Assembly (NCBI GenBank): GCA_015499995.1
Contig: JADNRV010000031.1
Coordinates: 62,001 to 126,000, forward strand
Origin: Flammula alnicola
Taxonomy: Eukaryota > Basidiomycota > Agaricomycetes > Agaricales > Strophariaceae
Direction of reading: 5' to 3'
DNA: 64,000 nucleotides
Shown: piece after piece, positions 22,987 through 35,522 of the stretch
How the letters are laid out: each line of letters opens with the position of its first letter
Position numbering within the stretch: the stretch's first letter is position 1
Translations under genes and position numbers: made by a program
Notes under the pieces: model-generated
Told to the model about the DNA's origin: nothing
The model's database searches: none
Seen by the model: only the letters and a program-made list of their open reading frames with translations

Positions 22987-24652
22987 CTAGGCAGCAGAAG
23001 CATCCCCGCCCAGCATGGTCACTACCAAGACATCCAATCTTCGGGTCTGCAGTATGTCGTACAGTCTTTGAACCATCTCACAGCGTGTTCCAGATGGCAC
23101 AATCGACGCGTTGCAGGCAGCATGGGCCTCGAGATTGCGCTTGAGGGCAGCTGACGAAAGCTGGGTGCAGACTTCGGGGTTCGTGATAAGCGGTGGAAGC
23201 GGATTGTAAAAGTAGTGGCTGTGAATATCTATGCGCATATACCCATGATATCAGATCAGACAAGAAGGAATCGGAGAGAATGATGACGGCGTACGGTCGA
23301 CATAGTCTTCGCATGCGAAAGGTATTTCGACGTCCATGACCCGGTTATCTTTGTGGATGGTTTCGGCGAGGCGGCGCAGACCGATCATTCCAATGCCGGT
23401 GTCGAGGATCGAAAGGAAAGATAGTTTAGAAAGTAACAGGATGGCAGGGACGGCGTCGTTATTTATGTCGGGGTTTGTCGCAAGAGAAAGTCGCGTCAGA
23501 GTGCGTTTGAGTGATACAAGGAGAAAGACACTTTTTTTTTTATTCAAATCAATGATTTTCATTGTGGTTTGAATAGATAGAGATCAACGTACGCCTCGTT
23601 CGTGATGCCGGTTTCGTCAAGAAGCAATACAGAAAGATTTGGAAGGTGGTGTATATGCTGAAGGTCTGAATCGCGGATGTGTATGCCAGAGAAAGAGAGT
23701 TCCGACAGGGAGCAAAAGCTATTGGGTTTGCTGAAAACTATGCAATATGATTAGATACGGTTGATAGCGAATGTGATTTTCCGCTTGCCAGAGTATATTT
23801 CCTGTCCAGATATATTGAGTCCGTTCTCGTCAAACATGGACGGGGCAAAGGCAATGCGGTCGACGTCAGAATCGCGAAGAATATTCAGTGACCTTAGATT
23901 GATATAACCTGAGAGGAACGTCAATTGAGAGTAGACGAAGCTCGGATGAAAGTACCGTGCTCCGCCAGGAAATCCATTAAAGCCTGAGGGATTTGGTTGC
24001 CCAGTTTCCGAAGCCTTTCCTTGAGACGAATACCAGGCAGCGCAGAGTCCAGATTTTCTATTAGAATATTAATGTCGTACTTTGGTCGCAGAAGGTCCTG
24101 TATGACTTCATCCTCTTTCTGAGGCGAGGAGTCTACCCAAGTAAACTGAAGCTGTTCTCGACGGACTTCAATGTCGAAAGAACTGTCGTGAACCGATTGG
24201 ATGGATCGAGCATATTTCGGAGGAGCGCCAAAGTCGCTGAAAGAGCCCTTCCGTTTGAGATCTGGGCGCCTAAGCCGAGAAACACCAGTTGTAAAACGAG
24301 AACCCGCTGGGAGGTTGGTACTTTGCATCTTGTGCTGAGCCCGGACAGACTCTGAAGGTGAATACGGGGGCAAGTCCTCCAGACCGGGAGACTGACTCGA
24401 GAACCATCCATGGCCAGAGGTAAAGTAATCTCCAAGAATCCAGTCAGACCCCAGAGTATTTTCGCCATCGTCCGTGTCGTCGCCATGAGATGATTGTTCC
24501 AATATATGCGCAAAAGAACGAGAAAGATTTGGGCGACGCTCTGTGACTTTCTGAGTTCTGGAACGAAGCGACCTCAGAAACGCAGCTGCTGGAATTGTTG
24601 GGCAATAGAGAGGGTTTTTGTCGTCGATTAGAGGATTGACATAGTTGGGCAT
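22987..24652 (-). CDS. Leucine-rich-repeat (RNI-like) protein with SAP-like C-terminus
   Basis: Function unknown. The 240-residue N-terminal part ([18 protein letters not shown] onward, ATG at 24652) is Ser-rich and probably disordered. It is followed by [26 protein letters not shown]. Later exons encode spaced Leu-rich repeats ([70 protein letters not shown]) of RNI/LRR type. The last exon, [20 protein letters not shown] followed by [18 protein letters not shown], resembles a SAP-type helix-loop-helix (Leu...Gly...Arg-Leu), which would suggest nucleic-acid or chromatin contact. It ends in GGDASAA. Several introns; no break noticed. It lies 368 bp downstream of the stop codon of the next gene, on the same strand. 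Confidence 0.65.
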
Positions 24653-25020
24653 CTTTATGGAGAGTAGTTAACGGGATTGTATCCAAGAAAACGAGCGACG
24701 GCTGAAAGAGATGAGGCTTGCAAGTTACAGTTCAGGGCGAACGTTGGATATCGTTGGCTCCTGTCACAGTCGGGAGCCAAGAAAAACGTTTTTCCCACGG
24801 GTCCTCTTTCGCGATCTTGGCAATCCGTGCAACGCGTGGGTCATAGCTACCAAGCTAGTAGTACATACTGTACTACACTATGTTACTTGCAGTAAATTTA
24901 CACTAATCATATGAACAAAAATTAAGACGTACAAGAAAAGCAGGGAAGTTGGATGCTAAAACAGTGATCGTCTGTATGTACATAACAAAAAATAACAAGA
25001 GGTCCAAGCGCTTTGTGACT

Positions 25021-26578
25021 TTACGCGCCAAAATAGGCTTTGAAGTGGTTCTGAAGAATGAGAATGTCCATCTCTCGCATCTTTCCCTGGGCAGGGAAAA
25101 TCTTTTTCAGAAATTCATATATCTGCTCTGGCGGCCAGGTCGACACTCCTAGCAGATATTCCTCAGTTGAACAGCCAAACTCGACGAATTGGGGGAAGAA
25201 ATGACCCATCGGGGGCACACACATCTCGAGGAAGTGCTGTACAGGGTGTCTTCTGTTTTCGGGCTGTCCAGTTCCTGCTGAAGTACTAGGACCACAAAAA
25301 TTGGCAGATCCAGAGGAGTTTGAAGACTGTGGATAGTCGTTTCGCACGTTGAAAGACAACGCAGATGAATGCGAGCCAAAAGAACTCGTAGGGGTTGACT
25401 GGGAAGACGATTGCATAGCTGAAACATGAGACATTGAAGCTCCAAAATTAGCTGAAATGCCTTGTGCCGGGGTCGGTCCAGAAGACACAACACCCAGTGC
25501 ATTCGAAGTTGACATGCCCTGCGACGTCGAATAATTGAGAGACATGTTTGGTGTCAACAGACCCATGCTGCTATCCGCAGCAGTAGATCTGCTCTGTCTG
25601 TGTTTAACATTATGTTTGCTACTGATCAATTGAACATAAATGACGATGAAAGGTGAAAGTTTCGATCACATACTGCACTGCATCATTTTCTTTGATGACT
25701 TTCCTGTTTGCTACATGTTCTTTCGCTCTGGAGCTCTTGGAACTGCCTTCTTGAGCGCCCTTTATGTCGCAATTTTCATAGTTAGTTCAGCTGGAATTTT
25801 TACAGAGAAAAAAACCAACCGTCTGTCCATTTTCCCTTTTAAGCGCCTACAATCGATTGTAAAAGGGTGGTCAAAGATGGTACGAGGGTAAGTAAAATGG
25901 TAGAGGTAATTTACCTTGGGCTTTTTACTCGGCCCATAATTTTTCTGCATCCCCTTAACGGAGTGATTGTTCAAGTTTGTCCTTTTTTGATAATGATACT
26001 TGTAGATCGTATGAATTGCGAGATACATGCGTTGTTCACTGTCTTCTGCATCAAAGAGATCGGGGTACTCTTCTTTGAGCTAAGAATAAGTTCCGTAAGT
26101 AAGTTGGTAGATGTAGTGCTATGAAGTAAATCCTAGAATCTGAATATACGTACTTCATTCTTTATCTTGCCAACCGCCTCCTGTTGACAAGCCGGCGTTT
26201 CTCTGACATCAAGATGCTTCTGGCTTTTGAGCTTCAATTTATTCTGCATGCAAAGGAGAACATCATTACCAACTTTGGTTTTATCTCATGTAAAGTCGCT
26301 TACTCACTCTAATTTCCGTGAAGATCTCATGATTATTTTCAAGATTCAAAGATGTTTGAAGGAGCTGGGCAGGATTCTACGTCGGGGTTTAGCAAAGCAT
26401 TTATTATCCTTAACTTGAAAGGAGTGGGAGGTCAGTCTTACTTGCTTAGATATGTTAATACCCTCTAGGCCAGCGGGTCGCTTCAACCCTATTCGTGACA
26501 GTGCATAACTTGTGAGGAGCAAAATTATGGAAGTTGTTGTGCAGACTTACTGAACGGGGTGGTAGATTCAGACGACAT
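25021..26578 (-). CDS. Hypothetical protein, Ser/Thr-rich middle and conserved-looking tail
   Basis: Not recognised. ATG at 26578 gives MSSESTTPFRLKRPAGLEGI, with small exons joined in frame by GT-AG introns: ISKQ, NPAQLLQTSLNLENNHEIFT, KLKLKSQKHLDVRETPACQQ, LKEEYPDLFDAEDSEQRMYL, IHTIYKYHYQKRTNLNNHSV, KGMQKNYGPSKKPK. A Lys-rich exon (EHVANRKVIKENDAV) follows, then a 200-codon terminal exon. That exon has a low-complexity Ser/Gly/Asn stretch, then a folded-looking tail: HFLEMCVPPMGHFFPQFVEF, TWPPEQIYEFLKKIF, MREMDILILQNHFKAYFGA. The basic N-terminal part and Ser-rich linker would fit a nuclear or regulatory protein, but that is only an impression. Confidence 0.6.
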
Positions 26579-27159
26579 GTTTCGGTAGACTACTTTAGTT
26601 CTTTGCAACGTTTAAAGTACACCAAGCTACTGTGAGCAGTGTTGGTATTCTGTCGGCTATTGGAACAGTGGGAGATGTTACGGTTCAATCATCAATGTGG
26701 CCCTGTCGGACCTTGTCTGGCAATCGCTACTCTAAATTAATACTCCATCTCCCGACACGAATCCCATCTCAATACATAAGCTAACACACAAGTTGTCCAT
26801 ATCGTGTATAGTTACCTATAGTCCTTGTAGAGTTGATCTTCAAGACGAGTAGTTTACGAGTTGTGTCGCTGTCGCGGTGCAGCCTCAGATTAGCTCTGAT
26901 TTCGGAGTACCCTGACTTTGTAGCTACTCTTGGCTGTCATTTTTGAACAAGAACGCGTTGCCTAGAGTGGGATCTCAAGAAAGAGTTTGGAAAGAGTACA
27001 CTGAATGTTCCATTTCTGGATGAGTGCACACCAGACTGCTGCGATTGTCGCTGACATCTTTCTCTCCCGAATATAACCTGCACTCAGCTACCCTCAAATA
27101 CGAAGATCAACGAAACCCGCATCCCCAAACAGCAAATCAGAGGGGGTTGACAACGGTCT
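26579..27159. other. Divergent promoter region
   Basis: Separates the minus-strand hypothetical gene from the plus-strand dynactin-like gene. No coding exon or clear regulatory motif seen. Confidence 0.4.
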
Positions 27160-28357
27160 ATGGGATCGACCAGAGTTGGCAGTGTGTTTCTAGGCGACTT
27201 CCAGCGCGATCGGCTTCATCGCTCCTCTTCAGCCCACAGCACCCCGCCTTCTTCTCCACCATCAACCGCCGGCGGCTCTCACACAGGCGTTTTCTCGTTC
27301 CCGCGCTCTCCTCCTTCGTTGGCGACGGCAGCTGAGGATATGGATAACATCGACATAGATACTGCCACGACCGCGAGTAGTGGTGTTCGGGCGGTGAAAG
27401 ATCAACAGAATCTACAGGACGCGGACATACTTCGCAGACCAGGCAAAGTCGACCCAGTTCTGGCGCTGGAGCTACGTTTGAGGTGGTTGGAAGCGTTGAT
27501 ACTGGGGATGAAGCAGGACTTGGGGAAGGACAGGAAGGGAAAGGGGAAAGAGGAGTACGCGGGCACCAGTATAGCTGCTGCAACCGCTGCTGCGAACCTC
27601 AAGTATGGAGACACTCTGACGCGGCTTGCGGAAAGTGTGCAAGACAAGTTGAACAAAGCTGTCGAGGGGAACGAGGGCTTGAAGAGGTTCATGGATAATT
27701 GTGCGTTGACACGTCCTCTCTTTTTCTTGCCTTGCGCATTTCTTTATTTGCTCTGTTCTGATACCAACTCTTACTTATGCACCTGAACCTTTTGAACAGA
27801 TGACCAAAATGCCCACCTTTTGACGCCGTCTTTCGCGTTATCTGGCATACTGCCCGATCCACCGACATACGACAAGATGACTCCCGAGGAGATCAACGCG
27901 TTTTTGGCGGAAATGGAGCCTGATATACGTGCCGCCGACCGCGACATGCTGGAAATTGATGCGCTGGAAAAGAAGGGCGTTACTGGAGCGGGAAAACTTG
28001 CAGGTACGTCATGCTATTTCCGCCTATGCTGTGCTATCTGACAGATGAGCGCCCCTCTGTAGATTATGAGAAGCTGGAACCCCGTTTACAAGCACTACTC
28101 AAAGCGCATGAAGAAGATGCACAGCTTGCTGGCTCTCTTGAGATCCGGATATCTTCTTTAGTTGACCGGCACGCCACATATGTGCGTTATTCCTCATTTT
28201 CTTCCTTTTCCCGAGGACCGACTGACATAATGGATACCAGGTTGACACACTATCGGAGCTCTTTGTGGCTTGGGATGACACCCTCACGGAGGCGGAGGAC
28301 AAACTGGCTCGTATGGAACGAGAGAGAGCAGAACGTCTTCGTTTGGGTTTCGAGTGA
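27160..28357 (+). CDS. Dynactin subunit p24/DCTN3-like protein (RO-10 type)
   Basis: Probable shoulder subunit of the dynactin complex, which helps dynein move nuclei and vesicles along microtubules in hyphae. Four exons read cleanly: 27160-27700, 27800-28003, 28063-28181 and 28241-28357, all GT-AG, giving about 325 residues. After a disordered Ser/Pro N-terminus comes VLALELRLRWLEALILGM, then coiled-coil-like helices (LTRLAESVQDKLNKAVEGNE, GLKRFMDNYDQNAHLLTP, DYEKLEPRLQALLKAHEEDA). The C-terminal LSELFVAWDDTLTEAEDKL resembles the LSKQFVQWDELL helix of DCTN3. It is longer than animal p24 (about 186) because of the N-terminal extension. The assignment rests on helix pattern and a few motifs, so it could be another coiled-coil protein. 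Confidence 0.6.
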
Positions 28358-29119
28358 TTTCTTTCTTTCCTTGTCTTTCTACGTTCATTTTAGATAATGC
28401 CACTTATTTTATTTTCGTGGAAATACCTTCCTATTGTTGTTGGGCCTCGGCATCCGAAAAGAGCAAGAACCGCCTCACTTCAAGGAGGCTCTATAGGTGC
28501 GATAGCCTGAGCTGTGGCAGTGTTCCAAAAATGCTAACACTGCACTAGTGTGGTAGCCGAGTCAAGCTTTCCTAGCTGACAGATCCTCATCGTAGCACGC
28601 GTCATCGTAGCACGCGCTGCACTTTCTAATGAACCTTCTGCGGCCATAACAGAACTAAGAGGGGACGCTGTTGGTCTCATGTTAGCCCCGACTGTCATGC
28701 AATTACTTCGCACACCCGTCGCCGAATTTCCAGGAAGACAAGTACTATCCGAATCCAGGATTGAAAATATCAGGAGTTTGAATCATCGTTTTCCTCTCGC
28801 ATTTTTGAAGCTACTTCACAAGGTCTTACATACATATCTACCTATATACTATACACGAATATCCATAAAATTTGAGTTCGGTGTTGTTGATCGCATATTG
28901 AATATGTGTTTTTACATCAAATTGGCAATGTATACAAATGTTGGCTCAGATCCAGCCGATCCAGCCACCATTTCCTGGTGGAAAAAACATTCTACTGCTG
29001 ATGCGATATGATATCAAAATCACATTTCATAGTGGCTCGTTCTTACAAGAATGGAGAAGCATGTTTGCGATTGAAGAGTGACACCGGACAGCATGGAATC
29101 AAGACTGTGAAAAAAAATA

Positions 29120-29184
<65 letters not shown>

Positions 29185-29412
29185 AAAAAGTGTATGGGAT
29201 ATATTGGATGTTTTATTATACATTGCTTGTTGTAAAGTAGCATAACATGCGGATTCTAAAATGTACGAGTGCGCTGTAATTAGGCAGCAACTTTCAGCAT
29301 TGCGTTAGAATCCGTCTCCGACAGCGAAAGGTATCCACTGGCGCAGATGGCGAGTTGGGTCGAGGGGCAGCAAAAGCCCGGAGGAAGGAACATTGTTATA
29401 AGGACTGGGCCT
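28358..29412. other. Intergenic with long poly(A) tract
   Basis: No gene seen between the convergent dynactin-like and BCS1-like genes. The only marked feature is the poly(A) run listed separately. Confidence 0.5.
29121..29181 (+). repeat. 61-bp uninterrupted poly(A) tract
   Basis: Sixty-one A residues in a row, preceded by a shorter A8 block and TAC. It may be a slipped simple repeat or the tail of a retroposed copy; no obvious target duplication was identified on either side. Confidence 0.85.
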
Positions 29413-31543
29413 TTATGTCGTTATCGGATGGACCTCTTCCTTGACAACTTCAGGCTCCTTGGAGACTTCTGCCTCTTTGGCCACTTCTGGATCCTTGGGG
29501 TCTTCAGCTTTAGGAGCGGCCGCAATAGCTTTAGACTTCTTGGTGATCTCTGCGCGTTCCTTCTCCACCCAAGCTGGAGCCTCCTTGACAGCATCGTATG
29601 GCCGGACCTTGTATGCCATCAAGTACCCTTGAAGAGCAGCCATGGAGAACTCTCGCTCAGGGATCGCCGCAGAGAACTGGGCAGCGAGAGAAGCGACTTT
29701 GTGGCGGGATAGCTTAGGCGCACGGGCACGGTGGGAGGAACCGTTAAAGTTGACAGGCTCGGAAACAGCTGTGATAGAGCCGACATCAGAGGCAGAAGAA
29801 GAAACCTCCTCTTTCTCGTCGGTAGAGGAGTACCCAGAGTCGTCGACCTTCTTCTCTGTGTCCTTGTCGGCTGCATCGAGCTCAGAATCTGGGAGGTAGA
29901 AGCAGCGGTAGAGTTCCTGGGCCTGGTACTTGCTGGCGAGCTTGAATTCGATGTGGATATCCATGCGTCCTGGGCGGCAGAGAGCGGGGTCGAGAGAGGA
30001 GTACTTATTGGTGGTGGCGAAGAGGATACGACCTTCCTGTGCACCAACACCGTCAAGGGCGTTGAGAAGACCGCTAAGAGTGATCCGACTGGTAGACGGA
30101 GCAGGGGGTTGATTGCTCCGACCCTCCTTCTTGGGCTTGCCAGGTTTCTCCTCCTCTTCGTTGTCGGGCTCACGGTTCAGAGTCTGGCTGAATGCAGCAT
30201 CGATGTCCTCCATGAGAGCAATGCACTTCTCTGCAGATTTTATTAGAATAGGTTTCTTTAAAGGGCACACAACACCTATCACTTACCAGGTAGTTCAGAG
30301 ATGAGTTCGCCGAGTGAAGTGTCGTCCAAACCCATGCGAGAAAGAGAAATAACATACACATCGAGGCCAAGTTCGCCAGCCAGGCTGTGAATGATGCTCG
30401 TCTTTCCAGAACCAGGTGCGCCGTACTGTAAAGTAGTAAAGAAATTAGCGATCTGAGAGCATCAATTCCAAGAGATATCGTACCAGAAGATAACCGCGAC
30501 GGAAGGGAATACCGCGAGCCGAATACCAACTCTTACTCTCCAAGAAGTCACGAGCGTCATCGATAAGCAAATCCTTGATGCCTGGGTCCAAGACAATGGA
30601 GGTAAGAGGCCGCTTGGGACGAGAAGCGATGTGACGCCAGTTGTTGGATATGTCAGAAACATAGACAGAGATCATATGCTCTTGCGCCTGCTGGTAGGTT
30701 TTCTTGGCTTGGATCAAGAGGTCGTTGAGGATAAGATGATCTCTGGACAAGATGCTAAACAAATCATGAGTAAATTTTACTGAAAGTGTAAGAATAAGAA
30801 AGGAAAGACGAACCAAATCTCGAGGATATCTTCGCGACGACCATAGTAACCCTCCCTGGTGCTTCGGGAAACTCGAACCCAGTGTCTCTTGTACCAGAAA
30901 GAGTGAACAGAGGCGACTGATGGTATATATGCGAGCTGGCGGTTGTTGTTCACGAATGAGCTCGAGTTCTCCTCTTCCCCTTCGATCATGACAGCGCTCG
31001 AGTTCAGACCAAATGTACGGGTGCTAATTTGTACGTCGCGTGCTTGCTCTATAAATCACAATAATAATCAATAAATTAGAATAAATTAACAAGGCGAGTG
31101 GCTCACTCCAAGAAGGTTGACTGGAGAGCCAAACCATCATCCAGTCTGACAGAAAAGAGTAATCGGTTAGGTTCCTAATTGAAGACTTGAAGAAGCATGT
31201 AGTACACACCATAACTTGAATCATCCTCATCGAAGCGCGCAGTGATGAAGAAAGAGCTGTAAATTTTGTAGTAGAAGTGGAGGCCCAGGCGCCTGCAGGT
31301 CTCCAAAACACTTCCGAGGACGACAAGTTTTAGCCAATTTCCCAGAGCAGAGAATGAGAGCAAAAGTGTGATCAGAGACGAGATGTCTGTAGGGAAGGCG
31401 AATGGTTCTGGGTTATTTTGGGAAAGCGTCGCGTTCGTTGCTGTGATGTTGGTGCATCCAGACATAGCAGGGGCGCTGGATTGGATTGGATTGCCGCTAA
31501 GGGCTGAAAAAACCTGTTGGGCGAGAAGAAGAGGGGTGGCCAT
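29413..31543 (-). CDS. BCS1-type AAA ATPase
   Basis: Homologue of the mitochondrial inner-membrane AAA ATPase that translocates the folded Rieske protein into complex III; mushrooms have several paralogues. The ATG at 31543 gives MATPLLLAQQVFSAL, followed by a hydrophobic segment (DISSLITLLLSFSALGNWLK) and the BCS1 N-domain (YIPSVASVHSFWYKRHWVRV, EDILEI). The AAA module has RPLTSIVLDPGIKDLLIDDA, KSWYSARGIPFRRGYLL, the Walker A YGAPGSGKTSIIHSLAGEL (about 30400), the Walker B CIALMEDIDAAF (about 30200-30240), LSGLLNALDGVGAQEGRILF with sensor-1 TTN, and arginines in CRPGRMD. The insertion after Walker B (Glu/Lys/Pro-rich) and a long acidic tail ending VKEEVHPITT make it longer than yeast Bcs1. 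It could therefore be a BCS1-like paralogue rather than the Rieske chaperone itself. Confidence 0.85.
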
Positions 31544-32905
31544 CTTATGGGCAGAGGGCGACGAAAATTGTGTGTAAAGGAAAATTTCCAAGACATTTGG
31601 CTTTATAGCCAGGGACCCATCCCTTGCACACAGCCCAGCGCACTACGCGGTTCCGAATGGTAGACACTTTCGATGTCCGACCGACGCATGGCTGACTCGT
31701 GCCCGGCTTCTGACTCGATGTGTTCACTTTCGAATCAATTAAACAGGAGAGCTTTTGCTGGTCGAGGCGCCTTTCCAAATTTATCGCCGTCCACAAGGCT
31801 ACGTTTTGAGGTAATTTGGAGTGGTATTCATAGCCTCGTTGTAATGATGAAGAAGGTTCCTGGGTATCATGGGAGATTTCGAAAATTCGACACAGCCGCT
31901 CACAGCCATCGTCCAAGTATCGCTGTAAGTATGTACATCTTTCGCATTTACCATATGGGAAATATTTCTAAATTCAGTAATTATGTTACAACTCCGCAGC
32001 AGCAACACATGTTCTCCGCTGTCAGAACGGTTCTATGTAACAGCCTTCCGAGTGACCACAAGATCTAAGCGCTCGAGGCCCCTTGGAATTCTACGTCCTA
32101 TTATCCCGCACCGCAGAAATCACGCGAAAGCAATCGCCACAGGTCCATGGTCTTATCACCTAAGCTCTTGTTGCCGCAGGCTCCGTTGTACGTCCATCCG
32201 CTGTGGGCTGACTCTGCAGCTTCTGTCGATCTTCAGGCCAATGGCGCAGCATACCAAATTACAGTGCCAGGCTGATATGTCATCGTGTCGCGATTCGTGA
32301 CAAATTTTCACACCGCGGAAACCTTGGGAAATCTAGCACTCAGCCTAAAGCGGAAATCTTTTCTCGATCTACACCCACTTGGTCAATCCTCAAGTCTCTT
32401 TCTCAGCTTAGAAAATTCGCCCCAACACCATGAATAGGCCAATCCTGGATGTAATTGACCTCGTCACCGTCAAGCGCTCATAGTCGCAGGGCACTTTGTT
32501 CTGAGTGCGGATAAATCTGACCGTGTGCACACGTGCCTTAGGCTCCTCCAAAAATGCTTCCGATGATTGACAATCCCAAAAGAAGTTACTGGTCCGCGCC
32601 TTTGCCTATGGGTTCGTCTTAATCAGACGTGTCAGCTGCTTCGCATCGGCCTCAAATACGGCGATACGTTAAACACGTTGGAGAACACAAAAATGAGCTA
32701 CATACGAATGAATAACTAATGCCAATGGAGCATATGCATATGATCATGTCACGCATTCGGGCTTCGCACTCCTTGCCCAATCAAGATGATAGGGATAACA
32801 TTGTTCTCATGTATGTATCGCGAAGACATATAACGTTGGATACCAAGCTGATGACGTTTTCTTGAAGTCCGCCTCTTATCGGAACCATCATTACACTTAC
32901 TCGTG
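31544..32905. other. Intergenic; promoter side duplicated upstream of copy C
   Basis: No gene. The part from about 32040 to 32905 is recognisably homologous to 35880-36404 upstream of the next P450; for example GGATGTAATTGACCTC and the TCGCAGGG block recur. The duplicated unit therefore included the promoter. Confidence 0.6.
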
Positions 32906-35522
32906 ATGTTTCTCTTTCTCGTTGAAGCTTTCGCCCTCTACACAGTGTCTTGGTTCCTCTGGAGAACATTCCGACGAGGTTTCTTCAAGCTACCACTGGA
33001 TAACATTCCAGGCCCTCCTGCTAGGTCGTTCTGGAAAGGTGAGGAGTTATATGAGCCCTGCTCGTTTTCACTACATATTCTCTGACGAGTGACCAAGGTT
33101 CTTTCCCGGACATTTTCAGCCTCAATGGATGGGCTTTCCACAAGGAAATAGCTGAGAAATGTACGCGATTGTTGTATTTTTTCTTTGTTTGAATCGATAA
33201 ATATCTTTCCAAATAGATGGCAGGGTTGTCAAAATCAAGGCGTTCCTTGGGGTATGTTCCTTTTACAGTACCTTGGCACCCAGAATAAATTTCTAAGTCG
33301 ATTTAGGAAAATCAGCTTTATGTCTTTGACCCGAAGGCATTGCACCATATACTCGTCAAGGTACCGCACTGCCAGATGAAACATCTCAAGTATCTTTCTA
33401 ACTTGCTTTTCGAAATTCGTTGTAGGATCAAGATATTTTCGAGGAAACCTCGACATTCATTGCGTATGTCTGCGACAGGGAAAAAATTAATACTCATTCA
33501 ATTGTCAATTTCGCAGAACAAATAAATTAATCTTCGGTGAAGGCCTTTTGGGAACACTCGGTATGTATCATTCTAAAGTCGCCGATACAGAGGTGGCTTA
33601 CAATGCTCTTTACAGGCGAGCAACACCGTAAGCAAAGAAAGATGCTGAACCCGGTGTTTTCTATCGCCCACATGCGTGAAATGAGTACATCAGACCCCAA
33701 TATGCTTTTTTGCAATCCTAACAGGACGCATGGTAGTTCCGACATTCTACAACGTAACCTACAAGGCATGCCACTTGCCGATCCTACTTTTCCGAAGGTT
33801 GGCTGACGACAGTGCTAGCTGCGCGACACGATCGCCAACAGAGTCAAGGATGGTCCTCGAGAGGTCTGTGTCACTTCCTCCGATGTGCGTTTCCAGACAC
33901 TTACCTCGAGACGCTAGATCGAAATCATGTCCTGGTTGACGCGAACCGCCATGGAATTGATAGGTCAAAGTGGGCTTGGATATTCGTTTGACCCGCTAAC
34001 AGAAGACGGTGTGCCCCACCCATATAGTATAGCGGCCAAGACCCTGGTGTACGCCGTCTTTAAACCTTTCATGAAGAAGCCGCGCTGTTGCTCATAAAAC
34101 TACTTGCAGACCTACCGTGTCCAGAATGCGGTTCGTTTCCACCTACTTCCTCGCAACATTATCGAAGATCGGCACTCCCAAGTTCCGGCGTTTTGTCGTA
34201 GATATTCTTCCATGGAAGAATCTCCATGAAGTTAGGGACATTGTGGATGTGCTCCACAACACTTCTGTCGAAATATTCGAGTCAAAGAAGAGGGCGTTGG
34301 CGGAAGGTGATGAAGCTCTTGCTCACCAAATCGGACAAGGGAAGGACATCATGAGCATTCTAAGTGCGCATCTATATTCGGGTTTAAATTTCGAGATTGA
34401 CGTGTCTCTTTAGTGAGAGCAAACATGAACGCCTCAAAGGAAGATAGCTTGACCCGAGAAGAGCTGTTAGCCCAAATGTCGTAGGTGCCGTGCTTTATCG
34501 ATTATAATAATGGGCCTGAACGCACGTCGATGAAGAACATTAATCTTTGCTGCTATGGATACTACATCTAGTGCACTATCTCGCATAATTCATCTCCTTG
34601 CGACACATCAAGATGTACAGGACAGGTTGCGAAAAGAAATCAAAGAGGCCCGGGAAGAAGATGCAGATCTTCCTTATGACAAATTGGTCTCCTTGCCATA
34701 TCTCGATGCCATTTGTCGGGAAACTTTGAGACTGTGCGTTAACACTGTTATCTTCCCGCTGTTGAATAATAATCTAAAACGTCAGTCATCCGCCTCTCAC
34801 CATCATAAGGAGAACGTGCGTCACTTCGCCCAGTTTCTTCCATTTTCTGGAGCGATTCTCATATGTTCTAATTCAAAAAGCACTCGACGGGATGTCGTGC
34901 TTCCTCTTTCAACGCCTATCAAAGGGTTGGACGGCCAAGATGTGCATGAAATCCCTATTCCCAACAACACAGATATCTACGTCGGCATAATGGCGTCCAA
35001 TCGCAACCCTGAACTGTGGGGGCTGGACGCCGAGGAATGGAAACCAGAAAGGTGGCTCAGCCCTTTGCCAGAGACAGTGGCTGCTGCACATCTTCCCGGC
35101 ATCTACTCGCATCTGCAAGTAGACTATCTGTGCTGAAGCTCCACCATCCTTCTGACTGTGCATTCATAACTCTAGCTTGACGTTCAGCGGAGGCGGCAGA
35201 GCGTGCATGTGAGTCGACTGATGAAACATATGTCCCCCATGGCAGACCTTAACTCTAACAACGCGTATCTCAGTGGATTCAAATTCTCACAGCTGGAGAT
35301 GAGTAAGTCAAAATTTCAGACTCCCTCGCAACCTTACGAACATATGCATGGAATTTTTCAGAAGCGGTGTTATTGCTGTTAATTGAATCCTTCCGATTCT
35401 CGCCCTCCAAGCAGGAGATATTTTGGCAAATGACATCAATTTCCACACCAGTCATCGTAGGTAGCCAGAGCAAGGTTCCTCAGCTTCCTATCATCGTCGA
35501 ACGCGTGGATACGGCAGCGTAG
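32906..35522 (+). CDS. Cytochrome P450, copy B, with two GC-AG introns
   Basis: Full-length P450. The N-terminal anchor MFLFLVEAFALYTVSWFLW is followed by the Pro-rich hinge NIPGPPARSFWKG. Then FSLNGWAFHKEIAEK, VFDPKALHHILVKDQDIF, EQHRKQRKMLNPVFSIAHMR (helix C), IGQSGLGYSFDPLTEDG, the I-helix FAAMDTTSSALS, the K-helix ETLR, WKPERW and the haem loop TFSGGGRACIGFKFSQLE. It ends VERVDTAA. About 14 short introns; all conserved exons can be joined in frame. Two donors aligned with GT in the sister copies read GC here: GCATGC at 33766 and GCAAGT at 35115. Loss of either would truncate the protein. Copies B and C are sister genes within a tandem array. Confidence 0.87.

Noticed and set aside
29008..29235. 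Open frames of poly-Lys or poly-Phe
   Set aside because: Direct consequence of the 61-bp poly(A) run.
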